The translations under genes were made by a program, and so were the position numbers. From Baylisascaris procyonis (Eukaryota; Nematoda; Chromadorea; Rhabditida; Ascarididae), in the NCBI GenBank assembly GCA_037389465.1, contig JAZARR010000201.1:1054001-1118000 (forward strand): a DNA stretch of 64,000 bases, written 5' to 3'. Shown piece after piece: positions 53,201 through 64,000 of this stretch; the first letter of the stretch is position 1; each line of letters starts with the position of its first letter. The notes below the pieces were generated by a model. The model saw nothing but the letters and a program-made list of their open reading frames with translations. It was not told the origin of the DNA and searched no databases.

Positions 53201-56200
53201 CTACAGATCAAAAAGAGTTCCTTATCACATTAGTGTTAAGAAAGGATGAGTTTCGAACGATGAAAGGAAAAGAAGGACCTGGTTCGACGAAGGTCATCGA
53301 ACATGTGAGATTGTGCAGCTGTGGATTCGTACCATCGACCGGTCCCAATGCGCCACCTGCGTCACGCATATCACGCATTTGGAATACGTCATGTGAAGCT
53401 ATTGTCACCTTAATCAACATTACTATATATCATCCACTCTAATATTTTCTCTTTTGATAAAACTATTTGAAATTTCACTTAAATTCTCATCCTTTGCATT
53501 AGAAGTGCTAGCCATCCTATTTCATTCCATCCCCCAGGGGCATGAATATGCATGGATTAATTTTTATACAGGTATCCAGTGATACATAAAACTTTTCCGC
53601 CAGCATATTTTTCAGCTTATTAACCAAAAAAAGACAACTAAATACGTCTAAATGGCTGAAAGGTTTTACAAAAATCTTGTGTAGAGGAACGGCAGCACTT
53701 CTCTTAAGAGAATACCGAAAAATCTTGTCGACAGTATCTCGGAAAGTGCTAGTATTACTCAGATTTTTTTTTTGCCCAATAATCCTATCCTTCTACTTTC
53801 TTTTACAATTCTCGACTCGCCTTTTTCTCCCATTAAAGATCTCCTCACTTCCATTTCAACGAAGATATATCACCTAAGGAAATATTTGCATATACTCATT
53901 TACTATTTATCCTTTAATATTAAAGAAAAGCATTTGATTACAAAACTGTGTTTATTTATGAGTCTTTAACTAAATTCCCATCGAAAACAAAGACGATATA
54001 GGAGTTTTTTCCGCTTGGAGCCTCTTTCAATGATGTATTCAACGGATACTTCTTATCTGCATATACAGAAATTTATTCATATATATTTTCATAAGAAATT
54101 AGCTAAATTTGCGATCCTCGGGTCTTTATTTCATAATATACTGTAGATGCGTACTGTATACTTACAATTCTCACACGATGAAATAAAAATCCAAATTTTA
54201 CAAGCATAAAAAACACCACAATATTTTAGTATAGAGTGAATATTAAAAAAAAACGAATTTTATAATACCTCTCGTACACCACTAGTTGGATTGTAGACAA
54301 AACATAGTGAATCGCCCACATTACAAACACATAATGCCCATGTATTACTTTGGCGTAATTGTGTTGCAACAGCCACACATAATGTTGTAAGAAGACCACC
54401 CTCTTGAAGGATTAACGCATGTGCTGAATGAAATGCACCCAATAATGCGTGGAATATTTCCTGAAATTAATTTTTCTCTTCGTTAATTATTTTTATAAAA
54501 TTTAAAGAATAACTAAATTCAGGTATGTCCCCATGAATGGTACTTCAAATACTCTTTTATAAAGGATTTGCAATTTGAGATGAAATTTGGGGAATGAGAT
54601 GGAAAACGCAAGGGGGGAGATATACTGCTAAAGAGGGATTTGAAAGACGAAACATTGCCATAGGAGAGGTGAGGGATTGAAATGAAATGATGCCCAAAAA
54701 TGACAAAATCTACCACAAAAAAACGAGCAAAAGGAAAAATCCGATGGAATAAGGATCGCACAATTCCCAAATGCCCTCAAAAAAGCGATCGATTTATGCG
54801 ATTGATGAGCTTTGAGAAATGAAATCCCATCCGAATCGATTTCTGCTTATATATAAAAACGTATTTTATAAATAAATATTGAATAAAATGATGATGCTGA
54901 TCGAAGAATGACTTTTTAAAATATTATTGCTTAAACGCTAATCAATCAATAATCAATGGATCAATGAATGTGTGAAAAAAAACAATTACAACAATGAATT
55001 CTCTTTAACAGATCATTTATTAATGTCAAAAGAGATTTAGATACATTCATAAATAAACTTTCACGAAAAAAGTTTAAACTTGATAGATGAGACATTGTCA
55101 AGTTTTGTTGCAATGATCTACATAGATAAGAGTTGAGGATTTCCCTAGCGATCGACAAAAAAAAAATTAGGTAGGCTTCAATTCGTCGAATCCTTTGCCT
55201 CTTTCCCTCCTTTCTCCCTCTCATCAAGTAATATAATATTATAGCTATTCTTAAATTTGTTGTGAATAAAAAACCCTAGTGGACGAATATCGTAGTATGA
55301 GCCATTGCTCTCAATTTTTATCTATGAACAAGAAATATTTAGGGAAGAAAAACCAATAAATGGGGAAATAAAATACCGTATGATTAAAGCATGTATGACA
55401 TAAACACTACGCGCAATATATGTGAAAAAATCAAGTCCACACCTAATAGCTTCAACTTCTTTGATAAGCTCATATCAACTAGAAGAAATCTCGACTGGGG
55501 TGAGCTAATGGTCGGAAATAACCAGAAAATAGTTCACGTAAGCTTTTATTTTACTCTCATCGATCGATAGATTTCAACTCTAGTCGTTAGCTTCATCCTG
55601 GATCACTCCAATCCCTCACCCCCTCCACCCTCTTCCTCATACCCACTTCAGTAACTCAAATACCCTTATAACAATCGTCAACCCTTTCTTCACTTTCAAA
55701 TCTTTACAAGAATAACTTACAGTTGTTGTTTTGCATGGATCGGCGAAGAGATAATAATTGAGATGATCAATAGCGCCTCGAATAGCACATCTTGCTGCTA
55801 AACGTGCACCTTCACCCCAATTAACACCATCAGCCAATGCCATTATAACATTATTATCACGTGCAACGATACCGAATACATCAGCTATTGGATTACCCGC
55901 ATTAACACCTGTCAATGGATTGCGCTCATAAAGCGATGTCGATATACCAAAGCAACGTTCCTCATCGAATGATTTCCAATCATAGCTATCTAAAATTAGC
56001 CAACTTATTGAATGTAAATAATTTAATATTCCATCGGATAGGAGCAAATCTCATGCAAATACGCTGATTATTGAAGCCTGATGATACACATTTGACTTGG
56101 CCTCTAGCCACGCAAATACACATTTGACCTCTGGTCTGATGATTAAACACTCTATCACTGAGTTACCTGGGACAATTTCAGCATGCATTACTTTTTGCTT

Positions 56201-58589
56201 AAGTCGTGTTAATTTTAGTGCACATATAACATAGAAAATGTGTTCTGCAGTTTCCGCAAATTTCTGAAAGCAAGCATCCGTAATGTTCCAACAGTGCAAG
56301 GAATGAGAAAATAAATGCACTACATGGGAATAGATCCTTTCAGTGGCTGAAAAAAACTTAGCAAGCTTTAATTTATATGGAAGAGATGGGCAAATGAGCC
56401 TGAAGATGGGTGACTTTGAAGGACAAAATGCCTCGGAAACAAGAAGTTAGGTTAGACATATCAGGATGTCATGAGATAACGACAAATATGGAGCTTTACG
56501 GGGAAATTCCTGAGTCAACGATAACGATAGAACTTTACTAAAAACGATATACACGAAAAAAAATTTACCTGTATCTATACGTGGCGTTTCAATACCAGGT
56601 GTGCTAGGACCAATCAATGAAGAACATGATCCAACAAGACCGGATGACGATTGACGTATTTGAGAGGTGGTTGGATTAGAAGATAGTGATTGCTCGTTTA
56701 TTCCCTCCCACTCGTCTAGCGAGTCACCATCGAAACTTACACTCAATTCGTCGTCTAAGTTTGCCATTTTAGCTATTGGCTGACGTCGCATACCGCCAAC
56801 CTCAAATCAAAAAATTTTTTTAATCCATAATCCTTAAATTCATGTTCTATATCAAATTGTAATGGTACCAATGATATTGATATAGTACAAATAACAATGT
56901 CCACATAATCGTATAATACTAAGTCTAATTCCATTCCACCTGACTTAATTTAGTATAACCTTAAATAATAGAAGCAAATTAATGCAGGTAATCAATTGAA
57001 TAACGTTGCAAATATTTAGAAAGGTATACGAAAGGTAAAGAAGCGCGTACCAGGAAAAGAATTGTGGTGACATGCATTCAAATTTTTGCTTACGAAAGTG
57101 CCCAATTCTACATATTAAACTTATATCGTTTATCCTGGTAGACCTATTAAAACCTTTCATTCTAATATAAACCATATATAAATACAGGCTCCTTTTGTAT
57201 TAATTCGCAAACTATGACGCCGTTGGCGTTCATTCGATGATAGATTTATGAAGAATGTAGATAGAACTTTAATGGATTTTCTTTTCTTTGCAAAATTTGG
57301 CTCCTAAAATTTGCAAAACGCATCTAAATTTCCTGGAAGATTAAGTGGGGAGAGGAAGGAGAGAGTGGACTATATGGTACTGTCCCTCTTTTTTATATTT
57401 ATAAACGAATATAATGATATGTAAAAGTGAGGGGAAATGTTATACCTCAGTGAGTCCACCATCGGGTCCAGTATGACAGGCACGTACACGTGAAGACATT
57501 GGTTCGATCATTAGCACCGGTAGATCAAGACCAGTTTTACCCGCATAAATCTCGGCTTCATTTTTATGCCCGTTCCGCCTAAAACTTATTTCCTATAAGC
57601 TCTCCTATTCTAATAACAGCATCAAAATATGAAAGAAATCTAAAACGAAACGCGAAATCAACTTGAAAATATAAACTCCTTATGAGCGACTCCGGAATCA
57701 AAATCTCCTCTGTATTTATTTTTCAGGAAAAAAAGCAACCTTGAAATTTCTAGACAAATCTGAGTCTGCAAGCGCAAAATTTTTGATACATAGTAAAAGA
57801 TTAGAACGATAAAACAAAAGCGCTCGTACTAATTTTTGATCTTTGCATGTTAGTTTTTGAGTGTTGTGACTCCAGTTCAAACTCACAAAGAAGGCTCCAG
57901 TTCAACGTTGTGTTATTTGGATAGTACGCTGCTCGCATAAACCTCAGTGAGGATTCATTCTTCAAGCCTATCGGATCGGAGTTAAATATCGTCCGACTCT
58001 GACTGCCTCATCCCTTCCCCCTCTCCATTCTGGAAGCAAGTGAAGGAATACTGCAAAAGAAATGGTGTATCCGAAGAACTTTTATGACTAGGGATATCAA
58101 CCCCCCCCCCCAATATTCGAGCCAATTAGACCCCGATCTCACGCTGATCCTTCAAGTTCGGATCAACTCGATTTTGAAGTGATGTAGTACAGGTATTCCA
58201 CACCATAATAGAGAGATTGACGTTGGATGAAGTTGTCATTCAACGTATAGCTCGTTCCATAACACATCATTGCATGCGTCCTGGTGAAAATTTACTAATC
58301 TATATAAAAATTTTCGATGTTTTTTCTTAGAATTGGCAATTTTATTTACACCTAACTTCACGAATCATTGAACATAAACGATTGAATCGAATATAAAAAC
58401 ATACCCATTAAGGATACATTGAGAGATAAATGAATTGCTTGCGGTAGGTGTTGACGGTTGCGGTTCAGTGGAATACTGCGCAGTATCTGTGTTAGTTGTT
58501 GTAGCATCAGATGTATCAATACTAGTACCAGGTGAAAATGTTGTTCGAATAAGCCCATAGACACGTTTACGAATAGATTTCGATGGCAT
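47252..58589 (-). CDS. PP2C-like (PPM) domain protein, 3' end unresolved
   Basis: Thirteen - strand exons join in consistent phase to 805 codons: 58589-58405, 57578-57446, 56800-56569, 55989-55721, 54460-54269, 53408-53279, 52577-52448, 51836-51723, 50931-50785, 50468-50272, 49457-49132, 48679-48541, 47472-47252. The PP2C core spans exons 4 to 7: GIVARDNNVIMALADGVNWG, EGARLAARCAIRGAIDHLN, then GGLLTTLCVAVATQL, VCNVGDSLCFVYN, and finally DDVIFITSDGVSDNFDP. In PP2C phosphatases the Asp of DG(H)G and of SDG bind the catalytic metals; both Asp are present, but DGHGG is replaced by DGVNWGEGA. I recall a similar invertebrate family (Drosophila CG9801, named PP2C-like), unverified. The N-terminus is basic and Ser/Thr-rich; the region after the core (THHLPVGGVTVSSSKLCHNL, then RSRRKAVRLKLSEMPGKLDHASVV) and the acidic C-terminal part are unassigned. 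Whether it is an active phosphatase is open. The last exon ends at a GTGAGT donor, so more exons follow at lower coordinates. Confidence 0.82.
52808..52829. repeat. (AAAT)n tract
   Basis: Short AAAT array within the PP2C-like intron between the exons at 52577 and 53279. Confidence 0.8.
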
Positions 58590-58600
58590 CTAAAATTATC
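58590..58600 (-). promoter_or_regulatory. Splice acceptor directly at the PP2C-like start codon
   Basis: On the - strand GATAATTTTAG lies immediately before ATGCCATCG. In nematodes this placement often marks a spliced-leader trans-splice site that leaves almost no 5' UTR. A cis-spliced upstream non-coding exon is the alternative. Confidence 0.5.
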
Positions 58601-58911
58601 AATATTATTTTAGAGATTATTCTATTGGTTATCAATATTTCAAATATTTTTTAAAACTTTATAAAATATTTGTAAAAAAAATTTAATAAAATTATAACAA
58701 TCACTAAAGTATAACATTAGTTTTTATGTGTTATTTAATTGACTCAAAATCTTTGATTAATTTTCAAAAACAGAAAACAAAGAGCAATAAAAAAAGAACT
58801 CTCAAAATTAATAGCAACATCGAATCAATCTTAGAACATAGACGGGTGCAAAGTTGCAAACGATGTGCTGCACAATGCGGCAATCTGATCCTCTTCTCAC
58901 GATGTAAGCAT

Positions 58912-58944
<33 letters not shown>

Positions 58945-58963
58945 AAGAGAAAGAGAAAGAGAG
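58912..58963. repeat. (GA)n microsatellite upstream of the PP2C-like gene
   Basis: Purine GA/GAAA tract about 320 bp upstream of the PP2C-like start, on the + strand. GA tracts can bind GAGA-type factors, but there is no direct sign of that here. Confidence 0.9.
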
Positions 58964-59190
58964 CAAAGGGAATAGGCAATAACGATATGATGCTGGATCG
59001 ATGTATTCACTAAGCATTTCAAGATATATGAAAAGAGTTTGAAAATCGAAGAAGCGGCTAGCGCATTTGCCGCAACTATTCTAACAGGTATAGATATAGA
59101 CAGAGGGAGAGAGAGTGGGCACAAAGAGAGAGGCAATTTCGTCGAATTGTTGTGTAGGACGCTCAATAATGTTGTCGCTTTAGCAGCATT

Positions 59191-59311
59191 ACACACAAAC
59201 ACACGCATATACACTCTACGCACACATACACGTACATACAGACATACACACATACATACACATACACACATACATACACATACACACACATACATACAAA
59301 CACACACATAC
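59191..59311. repeat. (CA)n / (CATA)n microsatellite
   Basis: About 120 bp of alternating CA and CATA units, able to form Z-DNA. The open frames across it encode only Thr-His or Val-Cys repeats. Confidence 0.92.
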
Positions 59312-61087
59312 AGCAAGCCGATACATTGGTCTATGTGCCGTGTAGACAAATGGAAGAATCCCCATCGAAGTGCAATTTTTTTTAGTTTTGCCCTTCAGAA
59401 GGGAGTTGTTTTTTTTTTTTTTTGTAGTCCTTTCAGAAGCAGTTCATCAACTGCCGCGCCCAAATTATTCACTAACTCTTGAAATTTTAACTTGAAATTA
59501 TTTCAACTATTGCAGAATTCAGAATCGGATGATAATTGTGGGTTTTTTTTTTTAAGAATATAAAATAATTTCAGATCCCTGTAAAGATATAAAAATTTTA
59601 CTCCTAAATATACTCATCTATAATGGGCTTATTTTTAAGAGAGGTGTCTAATAAGAAAAATATTTTAATTAACATCGATTTTTTAATCACTACAATGAAA
59701 TTTTATGGGTTTATGTATGAGGAAAAAATTCATAAAAATGGAAACGTCGTTATTGACAGCTCGACAAATTGTTTGGTTAGATAAGGCGAAAAGGTTGTCA
59801 CTATTCCGTTACCGCACATTCATTGAACGTAGTTAACTGAGAAAATATACGTCTAAATGAGTTGCACTGATGTCTCTATTTCCAGCAACTACTATTCTCT
59901 GGTTGTCGATGTGTCTCTCTCTATGTTTCGTTGCTTTTGCCTTAACCAACTCGCTCGTATTGGCAATCGCGAAAATACGAATATATATGGCAATGAAATA
60001 AGTGGAGCGGAGATGTGCTTATACTCAACTCATTGCCCATTCACCACTTAGGGGGTCTCTACGAGTGACCGCCATCGATGACCCTAATTCATTGAAGCCG
60101 AAACGAGCCATTAATGGTGCCTATTTTCGATAAAATCCTTGTGGCGTTCAACGAGTGATACATGTCCAACTATATATCCTAATTATGAATGTATTTTATT
60201 CGAAGAGATTATATTTGAGATGATCTCTTCATAACTTCAGTAAATCCTATAAAATTATTTATTAATTATTTGCATCATTCAAGTCCATATCCATACTCGT
60301 CAAATCTCCTTATTTATCATTTGTAAAAACCTACTCAAAACTTAAATTGCGATATAATGTGACCTTAAATATATAAGTGAACACAATTAAAATCTTTCTT
60401 GAAGATAAATGATTCATAATGCTCGCTGATGCATTTTCTCCTGTCTTATTAATAAGTTTACTTAAATTCTGCCGAGGTGTTTATATCCTTCGATCCAGGA
60501 TTGATCCCCCCGGTCCAGTAATTTTCAAATCCGCAATATCCAGTTGGCATCCAATTCTCGATCTAAAATGCTCAATTAAATATTTTAATGTTTACTACGT
60601 ATCATATGAGCTGTTAAGATACTCATTGTTTATATTTCCGATCATCTAGTCAGTCTATTTTCTTAAATTTCCATAAAATAAAAAGGATTATTGAATAAAA
60701 CATGTGCAATATTTATATTCATATTCAAGATGCGTTTATTAATTTCAATTGATTTTAAGATACCATCCGATGAATTGTATTGCAAATTTGCTGTCATATG
60801 CAAATTTTCGGCGCTATTAAGTTTCTCTAATTCCTGCTTTAAATTAATGAATTATGTCGAAAGTTATTAAAGATATTTATCATTTCTTTCTTTTGTTTCC
60901 TTATAATTTCCGATGGTATGATAAGAATTTTTCATTCACTGATCATTAAAGTGATGATTCATAATGATATGATAAATAAATAAATGAAATCGTTACAATA
61001 GGCGATAAACTTTCGAGGAAAACTTATATTACACTGAACGACTAGGATCGATGAATCAAAGTTGGCTTAGCTTATCTATACGTCAGA
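59312..61087. other. Intergenic AT-rich sequence, nothing recognised
   Basis: No conserved coding stretch, RNA gene or larger repeat is visible. Short + strand frames at 59857 and 60419 have no supporting splice or start context. Confidence 0.5.
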
Positions 61088-61109
61088 TTGCTAATTCGTA
61101 TATCGCTAG

Positions 61110-61273
61110 CTAAGATTTGCAATCACTGTTTAGCACATCCATATCGCAACAATACTCGAAAATTTACAGAGAGAATATCGGAGCCTTTTGGCTGTAAAAT
61201 CTTCGAGCTTATAGATTATTCATCTTTCAAGGGAGAGAAGTATCGTCCAGCGGAAATTATGTTGAAGAAAAAG
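61110..61273 (+). CDS. Coding-like stretch, candidate exon
   Basis: After ATATCGCTAG the sequence reads KICNHCLAHPYRNNTRKFTE and on through FGCKIFELIDYSSFKGEKYR to PAEIMLKKK, followed by GTTTAA. It includes a C-x-x-C-x-x-x-H pattern and normal amino-acid composition. No family is recognised. Whether it links to the stretches at 61703 and 62626 is unclear because the phases do not join simply. Confidence 0.3.
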
Positions 61274-61702
61274 GTTTAATTTCTCTCAAGTTTTTTTTTT
61301 TTTTGAATGAGAGAGGGAGGAGATGAGAAAAAGAGGGAAGGAAGAGGAGGGAGGACGTGCTGTGCAGAAATTTTTAACTGAATGGGAAGTCTTTAAATTT
61401 TTTTATATTCTCGAAAGTGACATATAATCAACCAGAGGGAATTTTCTAAATTTGTTGAATTTAAATATTTCAATTTTGTTATATCTTATCAACAGAGCTT
61501 CTCTATTTAATGAATAAGCCTTTATGCTTAGTGAATCCTATGCACTCTATTGATATCCTATCTTAGTTGGTTGAACTTTTCTAGTTCGGTCGATTAAATA
61601 TGCGGCTCATAGAAAAATTTGGAAATTTCATTATATTTTTTAAAATATTCTTTTGCCTTTTTTCTATTTTCTCTTTAATTTATTAAGCGTTTAGTTTCAG
61701 AT

Positions 61703-61816
61703 ATGGCCAACAAGTTTCATAGGATGAACAGAGAAGATCGTAAAAAGGCTAAAGAATCCAGAGAAAAGGCGATCAACATAAGACGACGATATCACTCTTT
61801 GTGTTTTAGTAAATAA
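61703..61816 (+). CDS. Small basic open frame after a TTTCAG acceptor
   Basis: GTTTCAG at 61694-61700 is followed two bases later by ATG and MANKFHRMNREDRKKAKESR, ending in a stop at 61816 after 37 codons. It is strongly basic and helical in character. It could be a terminal exon or a tiny trans-spliced gene. No family is recognised. Confidence 0.3.
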   Translation: MANKFHRMNREDRKKAKESREKAINIRRRYHSLCFSK

Positions 61817-62625
61817 ATGCGAAAAAGTATAGAAATAGGCGCTAATTCTTTAAATTTATTCAAGCATCCCATTATATATTCATAAACATCATCTATTATT
61901 TAATACTCTAAAATTATACTCAATTTTGGGCATCTTTTTATGATTATTATAAACCCCGTTTATGGGGAAAGAAAAGGGCGAGAAAGGTGAGGGCATATTT
62001 CATTGTAGGGATTTTCACTGAAAAAAAGAAGAGGAATACATTTCATCTTGCTGTTGACATTCATGACATTTTTATTCAAGTAGTAGACAACGCTTTTATT
62101 TACATAATCCATTTCAATGCCTCATTAGTTCTCTTTTAGCATTCGATTGCTGTGTCGTATAAATGTTGATCTCGTCATGTAAGGATGGCCACTCTTCGTT
62201 AAACAAATCATAAAAAGTCCCGTCATCACCTTAATCGGCTTATAGCCGCTTATCAGAAGAGATGTTAAAGAAATGAGATCCTTAAACTAAAAGAGTACTA
62301 AATAAAATGAACGTAAACATATTGTATGCTTTATAAACAAATAATGCAAGCTAAAATTATAAACATGACATCTTTCGACACTAATATAAATAGAAGACAA
62401 ATGTTTATTTAAAAAAAAAAACGAAACAAATAATATGCAAATTTTAAAAAAATAAATAATATGTAAATATAATAGATAATTTAATGAAAATTTAGATAAT
62501 TGAATAAAATTCGAGTAATATAAAATATTATTTAAATAAATATTTGCTGCAATTCAGTAAAACTTCAAAAATTTTCGTTGGTTATATAAGAGCGGATTAT
62601 TTTTATATCTTTAAAATATTTTCAG

Positions 62626-62733
62626 AAGGGATATCTCAAAATGAATCAGTTTAGCGAAAAAACGTTCCAGATGATGCTACGTGTTCGAAAATGTGAAGAA
62701 GCAAGAATGCTTCTAAATCGAAATGCTCAATAA
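62626..62733 (+). CDS. Candidate terminal exon
   Basis: ATATTTTCAG at 62616-62625 opens KGYLKMNQFSEKTFQMMLRV, then RKCEEARMLLNRNAQ and TAA. The composition is ordinary and the acceptor good, so a terminal exon (or a 31-residue protein from the internal ATG at 62641) is possible. It has no recognised relatives and no certain upstream partner. Confidence 0.3.
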   Translation, partial: KGYLKMNQFSEKTFQMMLRVRKCEEARMLLNRNAQ

Positions 62734-63086
62734 TGGATATGCAAGAAGATCCAATTTTTTCGGGAAAAAACAATAAATAAATAAATAATTAATTAATTAA
62801 TTAACTAACTAACTAAATAAATAAATATAAATCAGTAGCATATAATTAATTTAAGCCAGACGGTTGTTAATTAAATCGATATTTAACATTAAATAAACGA
62901 ATAGGGAGCGAGTGGGCATAGTGAATTTTTTAAACGACCTTAAGATTGCCTTTTGAATATTATCAACGAGCAAGTATTTGTTATCAAAATCATGCACTTC
63001 TTTGTTAGCTTTTGAGTACATTTATACGTGTAGTGAGTATAGGTTGATAATGTTGAATTATATGCTACTGCGTTCATTGTGACACG

Positions 63087-63821
63087 ATGCGATCGGTCGT
63101 TTGCATTACTTTCTTGCTCATTATTGTGAGTGTGAACGCCGATCAACTTTTACTTGTTCAAGCTGTAAGTTTTTTTGTTGCCGTATTCATTGTTTATAAG
63201 CCCTAGGGCTTTTTTATGTAAATTTTGAATTAAAATGAAAAGCATAGTATATTAATAGGAGTTTTAATTTTAAAAAAAAAGAGTTTTTCTTGGTTTTTAA
63301 TTGAAGTGAGAAGGAGGAAAAGGAAAGAAAGAATAACGTTGCAGGAAAACTGAATTAATTACGTTTCGAGGAGAGTGTGCATAATGTTTGCGAAATGAAT
63401 ATTAAGCATATAGTAGTCATTCATTTGCATATGCATAAATTTATCAAATACATATCACTTATATTCAAAAATATCGCCTTAAAGTGAACTTCACAAAAAA
63501 TATAGGTCCTCGCTTGGAAGATTTGGAAGACCCTCCGTTTCTCTCCCTTCCCTCTCACCCCCTCCCCCCCCCCCCCTTTCCCTCCATTCCTTTTTGATTT
63601 ACTGATCTCTCGGAGAGATCAAAAGATTTCAGCGCAGTATTTCTTTGAATTCGGAAATAAGAAATTGCAGTTTAATTTAAAAGGAATTTATTGAAATTAT
63701 AAGATTATCTTTTTAATCGTTGTAGATATGGCGACATGGCGATCGAAATCCAAAATATTTATGCCCGAATGATCCAAATCAACTTGACTCTTGGTATCAA
63801 GGTCTTGGACAAATAACTGCC
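63087..63821 (+). CDS. Histidine acid phosphatase, N-terminal part (partial gene)
   Basis: Two exons, 63087-63164 and 63726-63821, join in phase 0 with GTAAGT donors after both and a GTTGTAG acceptor between. The first gives a clear signal peptide (MRSVVCITFLLIIVSVNA), with cleavage likely near NA/DQ. Then LLLVQA joins IWRHGDRNPKYLCPNDPNQ, which is the family start: a beta strand followed by the catalytic RHG(D)R motif, whose His is phosphorylated during catalysis, and the PNDP-type segment. Members (acid phosphatase, ACP/PHO class) hydrolyse phosphomonoesters in lysosomes or outside the cell; nematodes have several, including gut and secreted forms. The catalytic HD motif lies beyond the window. 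A substrate cannot be stated. Confidence 0.88.
63564..63576. repeat. Poly(C) tract
   Basis: C run in the acid phosphatase first intron, within a pyrimidine-rich segment. Similar homopolymer C or G runs occur at 4842, 24894, 28547, 38048, 39160 and 58101. Confidence 0.9.
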
Positions 63822-64000
63822 GTAAGTTGTATTTGCTATTCTTCAAGTATCATCAATGAGATGATCTATTTGGCGACGGCAAAATTAATCGACGATAATG
63901 ATACGCGATCGTTTGATCGCTCTTATAACAGTTACAATCACTTTCAACTTAACTTTTTAGTGGTTAGAATAGTTCAAATAGGGTAAAAATGCGTATATGA

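Noticed and set aside
53170..53442. 90-codon + strand frame
   Set aside because: Antisense of the PP2C-like exon 53408-53279.
58897..59349. 150-codon Val/Cys and Ser/Leu-rich - strand frame
   Set aside because: Generated by CA and GA microsatellites.

Overview
The window looks like nuclear DNA from a nematode. It is AT-rich and full of introns, and it carries a small MSP-domain gene (a nematode-typical sperm-cytoskeleton family), an ASK1/NSY-1 MAP kinase kinase kinase with the expected domain order, and many 3' splice sites of the TTTTCAG/TTTTAG type. Long introns (about 70 bp to nearly 3 kb) and abundant TTTA, AT, GA and CA microsatellites suggest a parasitic nematode rather than a compact Caenorhabditis-type genome. 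The species cannot be fixed from the sequence alone. Nothing prokaryotic, viral or CRISPR-like was seen.

Layout. (1) 1-1144, + strand: 3' end of a gene for an RS/RE-rich, splicing-factor-like protein. (2) 1.1-14.1 kb: mostly non-coding and rich in simple repeats. It holds a three-exon MSP-domain gene on the - strand (4538-6233), a pair of inverted tRNA-like (SINE-like) heads at 6972-7367 and a lone candidate first exon at 3561. (3) 14145-41691, + strand: an essentially complete ASK1/nsy-1 gene of about 32 exons. The joined reading frame is 1536 codons plus stop and covers the N-terminal thioredoxin-binding-like and TPR-like central region, the kinase domain, a coiled coil and a SAM-like C-terminus. 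(4) 41.7-47.2 kb: no gene recognised. (5) 58589-47252, - strand: a 13-exon PP2C-like gene with 805 codons resolved; its 3' end was not found. (6) 58.6-63.0 kb: divergent intergenic region with GA and CA microsatellites and a few unassigned coding-like stretches. (7) 63087-63821, + strand: first two exons of a secreted or lysosomal histidine acid phosphatase that runs off the window.

The genes do not form a pathway cluster. The most unusual observation is that about 9 of the 48 introns I could place by reading frame and homology seem to end in AAG or GAG instead of CAG/TAG, across three unrelated genes. All exon models were made by eye from phase, splice signals and remembered family sequences, and have no transcript support here.
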